The notes under the pieces were generated by a model. The model made no database searches. It was not told the DNA's origin and was given only the letters and a program-made list of their open reading frames with translations. This document shows positions 17,958-26,854 of a DNA stretch of 64,000 nucleotides, piece after piece (positions within the stretch are counted from its first letter, which is position 1; each line of letters starts with the position of its first letter). The translations under genes were made by a program, and so were the position numbers. The stretch comes from JAMXLO01 sp035492535 (GTDB lineage: Bacteria > Pseudomonadota > Alphaproteobacteria > Acetobacterales > Acetobacteraceae), in assembly GCA_035492535.1 (NCBI GenBank), contig DATJJM010000076.1:1-64000 (forward strand), read 5' to 3'.

Positions 17958-19103
17958 ATGTCGCAGAACCTGAAGACGGTCGAGCTGTCGCAATATCTCT
18001 CCGCCGCCGATGAGCTGATCGAGGAAGCCCGCAACGGGCGCATGTTCATCCTGGTCGATGACGAGGACCGGGAGAACGAGGGCGACCTCATCGTTCCCGC
18101 GCAGTTCGCCACCCCGGACGCCATCAACTTCATGGCGCGCCACGCGCGTGGCCTGATCTGCCTAGCGCTGACCCGCCAGCGCGTCGAGCAGCTCGGCCTG
18201 CCGCTGATGGCTGCACACAACGGCACCCGGCACCAGACCGCCTTCACCATCTCGATCGAGGCACGCGAGGGCGTCACCACAGGTATCTCCGCCCACGACC
18301 GCGCCCGCACCATCGCCGTTGCCATCAATCCCGAGGCCGGCCGCGACGATATCGTCACGCCGGGCCATGTTTTCCCGCTGATGGCCCGCGAAGGCGGCAC
18401 GCTGGTTCGCGCCGGGCACACCGAGGCCTCGGTGGATATCGCCCGCAAGGCCGGCCTGTACCCCGCGGCGGTGATCTGCGAGATCATGAACGACGACGGC
18501 ACCATGGCGCGCCTGCCCGACCTGGTGTCCTTCGCGCAGCGGCACAACCTGAAGCTCGGCTCGATCGCCGATCTGATCGCACATCGGCGGCTCACCGAGC
18601 GCCTGGTCAAGCGGGTTGCCGAGACCGCGTTCCAGCACGTCGCCGGCGGCGAATGGCGGGCCGTCGTCTATGCCAACACGGTCGAGTACCAGGAGCACCT
18701 GGTCCTGGTGAAAGGCGATGTCGGCGGCAACGATCCGGTGATGGTGCGCATGCACGCCGTCGATCTGCTGGATGACATGACCGGCGGTCCGCACTGGATC
18801 GGTATCCACAATGCGATGCACATGATCAGCAAGGAAGGCCGTGGTGTCGTGGTGCTGATCCGCGAGCATCGCAAGACCGCGCTCGCCGAACGCGTCGGCC
18901 AGCTTGCCGCCGGCGAGCGCCGGCCACAGCCGGAACTGCGCGACTATGGCATTGGCGCACAGATCCTGCTCGATCTCGGCGTGAAGAACATGGTGCTGCT
19001 GTCGAACAGCAAGCGCACGATCATCGGCCTCGAGGGCTACGGCCTGAACATCGTGGCGCAGAAGCCGATCCCGAATATCGTCGGCGAGGGTTACTCGGGA
19101 TGA
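17958..19103 (+). CDS. ribB: 3,4-dihydroxy-2-butanone-4-phosphate synthase with degenerate RibA domain (RibBX type)
   Basis: 381 residues. The N-terminal RibB half is intact: DDEDRENEGDLIVPA holds the acidic metal site, HARGLICLALT follows, and RAGHTEASVDIARKAGLYPA is conserved. The C-terminal half aligns to GTP cyclohydrolase II in outline, with YGIGAQILLDLGVKNMVLLS near its end. The region that should carry the zinc cysteines reads VRMHAVDLLDDMTGGPHWIG and has none. It is therefore expected to supply only the RibB activity. Such RibBX hybrids are known in Proteobacteria. A true ribA should lie elsewhere in the genome. The stop overlaps the ribH start (ATGA). Confidence 0.92.
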   Translation: MSQNLKTVELSQYLSAADELIEEARNGRMFILVDDEDRENEGDLIVPAQFATPDAINFMARHARGLICLALTRQRVEQLGLPLMAAHNGTRHQTAFTISIEAREGVTTGISAHDRARTIAVAINPEAGRDDIVTPGHVFPLMAREGGTLVRAGHTEASVDIARKAGLYPAAVICEIMNDDGTMARLPDLVSFAQRHNLKLGSIADLIAHRRLTERLVKRVAETAFQHVAGGEWRAVVYANTVEYQEHLVLVKGDVGGNDPVMVRMHAVDLLDDMTGGPHWIGIHNAMHMISKEGRGVVVLIREHRKTALAERVGQLAAGERRPQPELRDYGIGAQILLDLGVKNMVLLSNSKRTIIGLEGYGLNIVAQKPIPNIVGEGYSG

Positions 19104-19582
19104 GCACGGAGGACGCTCCGCTTCCATCCGCGCCGCGCATCGACGGTCCGCCACCTCACCTGCTGGTCGTGCGCGCGCCCTATTACCAAGCGGTGGTCGA
19201 TGGGCTGACAGAAGGCGCCGCGCGCATCCTGCGCGAAGCGGGCGCGACGTTCGAGCAGATCGATGTCGCCGGCGCCTTTGAACTTCCGCAGGCGATCCGC
19301 ATCGCGCTGCGGGGCGCCAAACGCTTCGACGGCTTTATTGCCCTCGGCTGCATCATCCGCGGCGAGACCGACCACTACGAATTCATCTGCCGCTCGACGA
19401 TGGACGGCATGATGCAGGTGGCGCTGCAGTTCGGCATCGCGCTCGGCACGGGCTTATTGACCTGCGACACGCTGGCCCAGGCGGAGGCGCGCTCCGGCAA
19501 GGACGGTCACAACAAGGGTGCCGAGGCCGCCGCCGCGGCGCTGCTGCAAATCGGCGTGGCACGGCAGCACGGCGCCGCATGA
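19100..19582 (+). CDS. ribH: 6,7-dimethyl-8-ribityllumazine synthase
   Basis: 160 residues. GAFELPQAIRIALRG and ALGCIIRGETDHYEFIC are the family active-site segments; the His in ETDHYEF is the proton donor. It condenses the RibB product with the ribitylaminopyrimidine. It is coupled to ribB by a four-base overlap and is followed two bases later by nusB. Confidence 0.96.
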   Translation: MSTEDAPLPSAPRIDGPPPHLLVVRAPYYQAVVDGLTEGAARILREAGATFEQIDVAGAFELPQAIRIALRGAKRFDGFIALGCIIRGETDHYEFICRSTMDGMMQVALQFGIALGTGLLTCDTLAQAEARSGKDGHNKGAEAAAAALLQIGVARQHGAA

Positions 19583-19583
19583 C

Positions 19584-20063
19584 ATGGGACGCTCGCCCCG
19601 CAGGCCACGCACCGCATCGCGGCTCGCCGCCGTGCAGGCACTGTTCCAAAGCGAGCAGGCACAGGACAATCCGGAGACGGTAATCGATCAGTTTGTCCGC
19701 CATCGCCTGGGCGAAATCCCTGGCTCTGGCGGTTTCGAGGATGGTCGTGTGCCCGATGCGGAAGTCCCGCTGTTCGCGCGCATCGTGCGCGCTGCGGTGG
19801 CGCAGCAGGACACCATCGACACCATGCTCGCCAACGCATTGCCCGCCGATTGGCCGCTGGCGCGTATCGATCCGGTGCTGCGCGCGGTGATGCGCGCCGC
19901 CGCCGCGGAAATGGCAACGACGGGTGGCGCACCGGCCAAGGTGATCATCAACGAATACCTCGACGTCGCGCGCGGATTTTTCACCGGCGCCGAACCGGGT
20001 ATGGCGAACGCGGTGCTGGATCGGCTGGCACGCCTGCTGCGGCCGGCGGAGTTCGACGCATAG
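19584..20063 (+). CDS. nusB: Transcription antitermination factor NusB
   Basis: 159 residues from the ATG just after ribH. RTASRLAAVQALFQSEQAQ opens the all-helical NusB fold, and PAKVIINEYLDVARGFF is the conserved C-terminal helix. It binds BoxA RNA with NusE during rRNA transcription. It ends the riboflavin operon core; in many relatives thiL follows directly, whereas three extra genes intervene here. Confidence 0.93.
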   Translation: MGRSPRRPRTASRLAAVQALFQSEQAQDNPETVIDQFVRHRLGEIPGSGGFEDGRVPDAEVPLFARIVRAAVAQQDTIDTMLANALPADWPLARIDPVLRAVMRAAAAEMATTGGAPAKVIINEYLDVARGFFTGAEPGMANAVLDRLARLLRPAEFDA

Positions 20064-20073
20064 GAGGACAGGG

Positions 20074-21000
20074 ATGGACGCCTCCGACCTCAAAGTGTTC
20101 GAAGCGGTGGCGCGCCACGGCGGCATCAGCCGCGCCGCCAAGGAACTGCATACCGTCCAGTCGAACGTCACGACGCGCATCCGCGCGCTGGAACAGGAGC
20201 TGGGCACCGCGCTGTTCGAGCGTCACGCGCGTGGTGTCACCCTGACGCAGGCCGGTCACCGACTGCTGCCGTACACCGCCGAGATCAGGGACGTGCTCGC
20301 CAGAGCCCGCCGCGCAGCGACTGACGACGGCACACCGAAAGGGCCTCTGGTCATCGGCACTTTGGAGACAACGGTCGCCCTGCGTCTGCCACGAATCATT
20401 GCCGCGTTCGTGTCAGCCTGGCCAGATGTCGACCTGTCGCTGCGCACCGGCACATCGGCCGAATCAGTCCGGCGGGTTCTTGATCGCGAGCTCGACGGCG
20501 CGTTCGTCGCCGGACCGCTCGACCATCCCGACATCATCAAGGAGACCGTGTTCAGAGAAGAGCTCGTCATCGTGACGGCTGCTTCGATGACGAGCCTGGA
20601 TGATCTGGGCCGCGGCGGGGCCCTCAAGATCCTCGTGTTGCGCGTCGGCTGCTCGTATCGCCAGCGGTTGGAAACGCTGCTGGCGTCGCGCGGGATCGCC
20701 GACGTGCGGCCGATGGAATTCGGTACGCTCGATGCCATCATTGGCTGCGTCGCTGCCGGGATCGGCATCACGCTGTTGCCACGCGCCGTCGTGGTTGCGG
20801 CCTCCCGAGCCGGCGATGTCACGCTGCACGACCTGCCGCGCGACGAGGCGATGGTGGAAACGCTGTTCATCCGTCGCCACGATGCCTTGGTCACCAGCGC
20901 AAACGCCGCCTTCCTTGACGCTGTGCGACCGGAATCGGCACTCGTTACGACCATCCCACACAGTATGGCTGCGGCTGCGTATTCTTCGGCAGTGCAATAA
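20074..21000 (+). CDS. LysR-family transcriptional regulator
   Basis: 308 residues. The N-terminal winged HTH is DLKVFEAVARHGGISRAAKE followed by LHTVQSNVTTRIRALEQELG. A periplasmic-binding-like effector domain follows (from about residue 90). A strong GGAGGA box lies nine bases upstream of the ATG. It is co-directional with nusB and with the following beta-propeller gene, so it lacks the usual divergent target. The effector is unknown. Confidence 0.9.
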   Translation: MDASDLKVFEAVARHGGISRAAKELHTVQSNVTTRIRALEQELGTALFERHARGVTLTQAGHRLLPYTAEIRDVLARARRAATDDGTPKGPLVIGTLETTVALRLPRIIAAFVSAWPDVDLSLRTGTSAESVRRVLDRELDGAFVAGPLDHPDIIKETVFREELVIVTAASMTSLDDLGRGGALKILVLRVGCSYRQRLETLLASRGIADVRPMEFGTLDAIIGCVAAGIGITLLPRAVVVAASRAGDVTLHDLPRDEAMVETLFIRRHDALVTSANAAFLDAVRPESALVTTIPHSMAAAAYSSAVQ

Positions 21001-21163
21001 TATCAGGCGTCGCAGTCCGTTCCATGGCACCGGCGGCCTACCGGTCGGAAGCAGCACGGTGCCCACATTGATTTGTGCGACGTGCCACCTGGTCTGGGTC
21101 GGCCCCTCGGTTGCGAGGCGTATATCCGCCCCATATCCACGCTGGGCATTCCGGGGGGTGATC

Positions 21164-22642
21164 ATGTTGCGACTTGTCGTGCTGCTGACGCTGATTGCAC
21201 TCCCCTCGTCGGCCGCGACACCTACTGACGCGACTGTCGCGTTCTACCATGGCGCCCCCGATCGCGCCGGCAATTACGTCGTCCCGACGCTGACCTGGAC
21301 TGCGGCAGGCGCGGTGCATCGCGATCAGACGTTCGATGGCGCGATCGACGGACACGTCTACGCTCAGCCACTCTACTGGCATCCGTCCGGCGCACAGGGC
21401 GGCTTCATCATCGCCGCCACGGAAAGCAACAACGTTTACGCAATGGACGCGGCGGGCGGCCATGTCGTGTGGCGTACCGCGCTCGGCGCACCGGTGCCAC
21501 GCGATGCACTGCCCTGCGGCAACATCGATCCGCTCGGCATCACTGGCACGCCCGTGATCGATGGATCCACGAGCACCGTCTATCTCGACGCGATGATCGA
21601 TCGCGCCGGTAAACCCGAGCATCTGGTCTTCGGGCTGCGGCTGACGGATGGCAGCGTGCGCCCCGGCTTTCCTGTCGATGTGGCCGCCGGTCTTGCCAGG
21701 CACGGTATCCGGTTCAACGCCACGGTGCAGAATCAGCGCGGCGCCATGTCGCTGTTGAACGGCCGCATCTTCGTTCCCTTTGGCGGCCATAACGGCGATT
21801 GCGGCGACTACCGCGGAGTGGTTGCTGCGATCAGCGTCGATCCTCCACAGCTAGTCGCAGCCTGGGCCACGCGCGCGCCGAAAGGCGGGATCTGGGCGCC
21901 TGCCGGGCTCAGCGAAGCAGATGGCTCGCTCTATTTCACCACAGGCAACACCGAGGATGCCCGCGGTTGGCAGGATGGCGAAGGCGTGTTCCGTGTCGGA
22001 ACGGATCTCGCCCATAGTACCAATGCGCGTGACTATTTCGCGCCATCCAACTGGCAGCAGTTGGACGACTACGATCTTGATCTCAGCGGGGTCACGCCGT
22101 TGCCACTGACGATTCCCAAAAGTCCACGACGCCTGATGATCGCGCTTGGCAAGGACGGCAATGCGTATCTGCTCGATCGCAGCAACCTGGGAGGCATCGG
22201 CGGCGCGGTTGCCACTCGCCGGGTAGCCGGCAGCGCGATCATTACATCCGCAACGACCTATCCGGCTGCGAATGCTGCCCTGGTGGCCTACCGGGCACGG
22301 GATGCGGCGTGTCCGACGGGACGAACTATCAACGGCATCGCTGCCCTGGCGGTGACGCCCGACGCCGGCCTCTCGACGGCCTGGTGCTCGCCGATGAGCG
22401 GCGCAGGTGCACCGATCGTCACCACCACCGACGGCACGTCAAATCCAATCGTATGGGCAGTCGGTGCCGAGGGCGATGACCGATTGCACGCCTTCCGCGG
22501 CGACACCGGCGAAGAGATCCATATCGGCTCCGGCACGGCAACGCGCATGACCGGCCTGCGCCACTTCGCGACCATTCTGGTTGCCGCCGGGCGCATGTAC
22601 ATCGCCGGCGACAACCGCATCTACGCCTTCGACCTGCCCTGA
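21164..22642 (+). CDS. Exported PQQ-like beta-propeller protein
   Basis: 492 residues with a signal peptide (MLRLVVLLTLIALPSSAA). Repeated blades such as GGFIIAATESNNVYAMDAAG and RRLMIALGKDGNAYLLDRSN match the PQQ-binding-like propeller family (BamB- or PilY-like). The cofactor-site residues of quinoprotein dehydrogenases are not apparent, so an enzymatic role is not supported. A G-rich ribosome-binding site (CCGGGGGGTG) precedes the start. The 163-base upstream gap separates it from the LysR gene. Confidence 0.72.
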   Translation: MLRLVVLLTLIALPSSAATPTDATVAFYHGAPDRAGNYVVPTLTWTAAGAVHRDQTFDGAIDGHVYAQPLYWHPSGAQGGFIIAATESNNVYAMDAAGGHVVWRTALGAPVPRDALPCGNIDPLGITGTPVIDGSTSTVYLDAMIDRAGKPEHLVFGLRLTDGSVRPGFPVDVAAGLARHGIRFNATVQNQRGAMSLLNGRIFVPFGGHNGDCGDYRGVVAAISVDPPQLVAAWATRAPKGGIWAPAGLSEADGSLYFTTGNTEDARGWQDGEGVFRVGTDLAHSTNARDYFAPSNWQQLDDYDLDLSGVTPLPLTIPKSPRRLMIALGKDGNAYLLDRSNLGGIGGAVATRRVAGSAIITSATTYPAANAALVAYRARDAACPTGRTINGIAALAVTPDAGLSTAWCSPMSGAGAPIVTTTDGTSNPIVWAVGAEGDDRLHAFRGDTGEEIHIGSGTATRMTGLRHFATILVAAGRMYIAGDNRIYAFDLP

Positions 22643-22700
22643 GAGTGGGTTATTCCGCCGGCCGCCGGTATACTGCCGCGGCGTTCCGATGGAGGAAGCG

Positions 22701-23105
22701 ATGCCATTCGATGAAACTTCGCGCCACCCCGGCCGTCGTCCGTCGCGCAACGTGCTCGGCGGCATCCTTGAAATCTGCTCCAGCCGCCCGATGACGGGTT
22801 TCTTCCGTAATGGCTGCTGCGACACCAGCGACGAGGACACCGGCAGCCACACCGTCTGCGCGATGATGACCGCCGAGTTCCTCGCCTTCAGCAAGGCGAC
22901 CGGCAACGACCTGTCCACGCCACGTCCGGAATTCGGCTTTCCCGGCTTGCAACCCGGCGATCGCTGGTGCCTGTGCGCCCCACGCTGGCAGGAAGCGCTG
23001 GAGGCCAACGCCGCGCCCCGGGTCGTATTGCGTGCCACGCAGGAAGGCGCGTTGGATTACTGTGCGCTGGCCGATCTGAAGAAATACGCGGTCGACCTGG
23101 CCTGA
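22701..23105 (+). CDS. DUF2237 family protein
   Basis: 134 residues. NVLGGILEICSSRPMTGFFR and GCCDTSDEDTGSHTVCAMM, then PGLQPGDRWCLCAPRW, are the hallmarks of DUF2237, a small soluble family with conserved cysteines and unknown function. GGAGGA just upstream supports the ATG at 22701; one 12 bases earlier (22689) is possible. It ends three bases before thiL. Confidence 0.85.
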   Translation: MPFDETSRHPGRRPSRNVLGGILEICSSRPMTGFFRNGCCDTSDEDTGSHTVCAMMTAEFLAFSKATGNDLSTPRPEFGFPGLQPGDRWCLCAPRWQEALEANAAPRVVLRATQEGALDYCALADLKKYAVDLA

Positions 23106-23108
23106 CAC

Positions 23109-24038
23109 GTGTCCTCCGATCTGCCCGCCGAGTTCGCGCTGATCGCGCGGCACTTCCGCCCGCTTGCCGGCCCGGGCGCACTGAACCTGCAGGACGATGC
23201 CGCGGTGCTGGCGCCGCCGCCGGGCCGCGAACTGGTGCTCACCTGCGACGCCATGGTCGCGGGGGTCCACTTCCTGCCCGACGACCCGCCTGACCTGATT
23301 GGCCGCAAGCTGCTGCGCGTGAACCTGTCCGACCTGGCGGCGAAGGGCGCCACCCCCATAGGCTACCTCATGACTGTCTCCACCCCACGGGATACCCAAG
23401 ATGCCTGGTACGCCGCTTTCGCGGCCGGCCTGCACCAGGACCAGCAGGAATATGGCGTCACCCTGCTTGGCGGCGACACAACGTCCACACCCGGTCCGAT
23501 CTCGCTTTCGCTCACCATCCTGGGCCATGTCGCCCCTGGGCAGGCGGTTCATCGCGTGGGCGCCCGACCCGGCGACGGGATCTTCGTCACCGGCACGATT
23601 GGCGACGGCGCGCTCGGCCTTGCCGTTGCGCGGGGACGCCTGCTCGATCCCACTGGCTTCCTGCTCTCCCGATACCGCCTGCCGCAGCCACGCATCGGCG
23701 TCGCCATCGCCGGCGTTGCCTCGGCCGGTATGGATATCTCCGACGGGCTGGTGCAGGACCTCGGCCATATCTGCCGCGCCAGCGACGTCATCGCCGAGAT
23801 CGATGCTGCCAACGTTCCGCTCTCCCCGCAGGCACGCGCGGCCGGGCCAGACTGGCTGCCAACCTGCCTCACCGGCGGCGATGACTACGAGTTGCTGCTC
23901 GCCATCCCGCCCGGCCGCGAGGCCGGCATACCAGTCACGCGTATCGGCGCCTTCCGAGCCGGCCCTCCGGAGGTCATTGTGCGCGGCCTCGACGGCAAGC
24001 CCATGAACCTCGCCCGTGGCGGCTGGAGCCATTTCTGA
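23109..24038 (+). CDS. thiL: Thiamine-monophosphate kinase
   Basis: 309 residues from a GTG start. It phosphorylates thiamine phosphate to the diphosphate. LQDDAAVL, GRKLLRVNLSDLAAKGATP, TLLGGDTT and TGGDDYELLL are the PurM/ThiL-superfamily motifs for ATP and metal binding. Linkage to nusB is conserved in Alphaproteobacteria. The MFS gene begins at the base after its stop. Confidence 0.95.
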   Translation: MSSDLPAEFALIARHFRPLAGPGALNLQDDAAVLAPPPGRELVLTCDAMVAGVHFLPDDPPDLIGRKLLRVNLSDLAAKGATPIGYLMTVSTPRDTQDAWYAAFAAGLHQDQQEYGVTLLGGDTTSTPGPISLSLTILGHVAPGQAVHRVGARPGDGIFVTGTIGDGALGLAVARGRLLDPTGFLLSRYRLPQPRIGVAIAGVASAGMDISDGLVQDLGHICRASDVIAEIDAANVPLSPQARAAGPDWLPTCLTGGDDYELLLAIPPGREAGIPVTRIGAFRAGPPEVIVRGLDGKPMNLARGGWSHF

Positions 24039-25217
24039 ATGAACCGCAACGTCTGGCTTCTGTTCTGCTGTCAGGCGCTGATGAATGCCGTGATGTCCGG
24101 CCAGACCGTGATGAGTGCCCTGATCGGCCACGCCCTCGCGGTGGACAAGGCACTGAACACCCTGCCGATGGCCATCCAGATGACCGCGACGATGACCGCT
24201 TCGATCCCGGCCGGCATCGTCTTCGCCCGCCTCGGCCGCAAGCCTGGGTTCTGGCTCGGCTGCATCGGCTCGCTGCTCGGCAGCCTCACCTTCGCCCTCG
24301 GAGTCTGGCGCGGCAATTTCGAGATCTACTGCGTCGGCGCCGTGTTCGCCGGCCTCGGCTTCGGCATCTCGCAGCATCTCCGCTTCGCCGCCGCAGAGGT
24401 CGCCGCGACCGAGGCTCGAGCCCGCGCCATCGCGCTGGTCATGGCCGGCGGTGTCCTCGCTGCCATCATCGGTCCAGAGATCGTCAAGCGCACCAACATG
24501 ATACTGCCGCCGCTGATGTTCCTGGGAACCTACCTGTGCATCACCATCCTGCCGCTGATCAGCGCCGCCCTGTTGCTGTTCATCCAGCTTCCGCCTGCCA
24601 CGCGGCAACTCAGTGCGCCGGTGCCGTTCCGCACCATCATCGCCCGCCCGAGCTTCCTGACTGCCGTGGTGTCCAGCACGGTCGGCTACGGCACGATGAA
24701 CCTGGTGATGGCATCGACGCCGCTTCAGATGCTGTTCTGCGGCTTCGGCGTGAATTCGAGTGCCGACGTGATCCGCGCCCACTCCATCGCGATGTTCCTG
24801 CCCGGCTTCATCACGGGCCGCCTGATCAACCGGTTCGGCGTCCACCCGATCATCTGTGCCGGCGCGATCGCAACGTTGCTCTGCGTCGCCACGAACCTGA
24901 GCTTTCCGCCGGTGATCCCGACCTTCATGGCCGCACTGATGCTGCTCGGCCTCGGCTGGAATTTCATGTTCGTCGGGGGCACGACACTGCTCGCGACCGC
25001 CCATGACGCGCATGAGCGCGTCCGCGTTCAGGCCACCAACGACTTCATTGTGTTCGGCACGGTCGCATGCACCGCGTTTGCCTCAGGCGCGGTGGAGGCG
25101 ACCGGCGGCTGGGCAGCTCTCAACCTTGTCGTCATTCCGCCGACGGTAATCGCGACCGCGCTGGTGATCTGGCATTGGATGATCCGCACACGCCTCGCGC
25201 CCGCAGCGGCTCAATAA
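24039..25217 (+). CDS. MFS transporter
   Basis: 392 residues, nearly all hydrophobic, with about 12 predicted helices. GIVFARLGRKPGFWLGCIGS is the loop 2-3 motif of the major facilitator family. It directly follows thiL without a gap and converges on bamE with a seven-base overlap. Substrate unknown; linkage to thiL does not prove a thiamine role. Confidence 0.82.
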   Translation: MNRNVWLLFCCQALMNAVMSGQTVMSALIGHALAVDKALNTLPMAIQMTATMTASIPAGIVFARLGRKPGFWLGCIGSLLGSLTFALGVWRGNFEIYCVGAVFAGLGFGISQHLRFAAAEVAATEARARAIALVMAGGVLAAIIGPEIVKRTNMILPPLMFLGTYLCITILPLISAALLLFIQLPPATRQLSAPVPFRTIIARPSFLTAVVSSTVGYGTMNLVMASTPLQMLFCGFGVNSSADVIRAHSIAMFLPGFITGRLINRFGVHPIICAGAIATLLCVATNLSFPPVIPTFMAALMLLGLGWNFMFVGGTTLLATAHDAHERVRVQATNDFIVFGTVACTAFASGAVEATGGWAALNLVVIPPTVIATALVIWHWMIRTRLAPAAAQ

Positions 25218-25726
25218 GCCGGTGCCGGTGCGCCGCCAGCCGGACCCGTCTGCGTCTGGCTCTGACCAATAGCATTGAACCGGCCGATATTACCGAACAA
25301 CTGTTGCAAAAAGGTCGCCTCGGTGCCAGGCGACGGCGTCGTGCGCGCCACGACGGATACCGGAATCGAATCGTCCTGGCCCACCCGTTGCACGCCCTGC
25401 AAGACGCCCTGTCCGTTGAAACTCACGACGACGACGTTCTGGTCCAGCACTCCCAGCACCTGGCCGACCCGCGGCCGGGTGATCTCGCTGATGTAGAGCC
25501 ATGTGTTGTCGTCGAACGTGCCCGTGGCCGTCGGCGAGCCGAGCAACGAGGTCACATCCGCCTTGGTCGAGGTACCCGGCACCAGTTCCTTCAGCGCGTC
25601 CGGATCAACCTTGTTCCCGCGGACCTGCGGGGTCGCCTCAAAAAAGCTGCACGCGCCGAGCAGCAGGCAACCGAGGAACAGGAAGCAGAGAAGACGACAG
25701 CGCAACAAGAGGGAATCCTTGGCCAT
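25211..25726 (-). CDS. bamE: BamE/SmpA-like outer-membrane assembly lipoprotein
   Basis: 171 residues with a type II signal and lipobox LGAC near residue 26. The SmpA/BamE core is VPGTSTKADVTSLLGSPTAT, FDDNTWLYISEI and NVVVVSFNGQG. It is an accessory lipoprotein of the BAM complex. The tail after about residue 125 is low-complexity and Gln/Pro/Gly-rich. Divergence from the CBP3-type gene is the usual alphaproteobacterial arrangement. Confidence 0.9.
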   Translation of the reverse strand: MAKDSLLLRCRLLCFLFLGCLLLGACSFFEATPQVRGNKVDPDALKELVPGTSTKADVTSLLGSPTATGTFDDNTWLYISEITRPRVGQVLGVLDQNVVVVSFNGQGVLQGVQRVGQDDSIPVSVVARTTPSPGTEATFLQQLFGNIGRFNAIGQSQTQTGPAGGAPAPAY

Positions 25727-25799
25727 TGGACCGGTGCGCCCGGCACGCTATCTCGGTGTCACGCTGATAACGGCGTGTCAATCGGGAAGGACGCGAGCT

Positions 25800-26318
25800 G
25801 TGTTGGGCCTGACAAACCGGCGCCGGTACGAGACCGGACGCGCCGGCAATCTCCTGTATGGCGCCGCCGTCGCCGCGGCGCGGGAACCATTCCTCTACAC
25901 CGCGCTGAGCGTTCCGGACACGCTGGACGGCCGCTTCGACCTGGTCGCCTTGCACGCGTTCCTGCTGGTCCACCGCTTGCGCGACCAGACCGATCTGGCA
26001 CAGGCCGTCTTCGATGCCATGTTTGTCGACATGGACAACAATCTGCGTGAGATCGGCGTCGGCGACCTCAGCGTTGGAAAGCGGGTTCGCGCGATGTGGG
26101 AGGCGTTTCACGGCCGCTCTAAGACCTACGAGACCGCGCTCGAAGCAAACGACCCGGATGCGCTCGCCGCCGCCCTCGCCCGCAACGTCTGGCGCGGCAA
26201 CGCCCCTCCTGGCGCCGCTACAGCACTGGCCGGGCGGGTCCTGGCACAGGCAGCTCACCTCAAGGACCAGCCACTCTCCGCCTTCACGCTGGGCCAGGCC
26301 CGGTTCCTCGCCCCATGA
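25800..26318 (+). CDS. Ubiquinol-cytochrome c chaperone (CBP3 family)
   Basis: 172 residues from a GTG preceded by GGAAGGA nine bases away. RFDLVALHAFLLVHRLRD, AQAVFDAMFVDMDNNLREIG and VGKRVRAMWEAFHGRSKTYE are diagnostic for the CBP3/UQCC1 family, which assists cytochrome b / bc1 complex assembly. It overlaps the DUF177 gene by four bases. Confidence 0.88.
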   Translation: MLGLTNRRRYETGRAGNLLYGAAVAAAREPFLYTALSVPDTLDGRFDLVALHAFLLVHRLRDQTDLAQAVFDAMFVDMDNNLREIGVGDLSVGKRVRAMWEAFHGRSKTYETALEANDPDALAAALARNVWRGNAPPGAATALAGRVLAQAAHLKDQPLSAFTLGQARFLAP

Positions 26319-26809
26319 CCCCTGAACTGCATCGGCCGACTGCGGTTGACCGCATCGGCTCGGGGGGCCTCGACGTCACCGTGGAGGCCACGGCCGATGA
26401 GCTTGCCGCCGTGGCTCGCCGGATGGGTCTGCCTGCCGTGCTGTCACTCACCTGCGGGTTTCACCTGCACCGTGACGCCGCCCACCGGCTGGTCGCTCAC
26501 GGCCAACTCCACGCCGAGGTGGTGCAGACCTGCGTCGTTTCGCTCGAGGACTTCCCCGCCAGTGTGGACGAGCGGTTCACCGTGCTCTTCGTCCCCGTTG
26601 GCGAGGAAAGCGAGGACGACGATCCCGCCACGCCTGACGAAATCAGCTACGAGAACGGTGTGATCGACCTGGGCGAGGCCGCCGCCGAACAGCTTGCGCT
26701 TGCGCTCGATCCCTACCCTCGAGCGCCCGGCGCCGAACTGCCAGACTCCGCGAATAATCCGGAGGATCACCAGTTCGCTGCACTGGCCGCGCTGAAGCGT
26801 CTGCAATAA
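26315..26809 (+). CDS. DUF177/YceD family protein
   Basis: 164 residues. VVQTCVVSLEDFPASVDERF, then YENGVIDLGEAAAEQLALAL and a PYPRAPGAE segment, are the conserved parts of YceD, a family implicated in 23S rRNA/ribosome maturation. In many genomes rpmF or plsX-fabH follows; here the next gene is on the other strand. It is coupled to the CBP3-type gene by an ATGA overlap. Confidence 0.9.
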   Translation: MTPELHRPTAVDRIGSGGLDVTVEATADELAAVARRMGLPAVLSLTCGFHLHRDAAHRLVAHGQLHAEVVQTCVVSLEDFPASVDERFTVLFVPVGEESEDDDPATPDEISYENGVIDLGEAAAEQLALALDPYPRAPGAELPDSANNPEDHQFAALAALKRLQ

Positions 26810-26854
26810 CCGGCGGGCCGGCCCTCTCCGCGCATGTTCGTGACAGTGTGAACC

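Noticed and set aside
21164..22642. PQQ-dependent alcohol dehydrogenase
   Set aside because: The protein is shorter, the vicinal disulfide and catalytic Asp segments are not apparent and no cytochrome partner is adjacent.
22650..25013. 787-codon open frame on the minus strand
   Set aside because: It lies antisense to DUF2237, thiL and the MFS gene, all of which have clear domains. The composition (His/Arg/Gln/Gly-rich, no domain) is typical of antisense frames in high-GC coding DNA.
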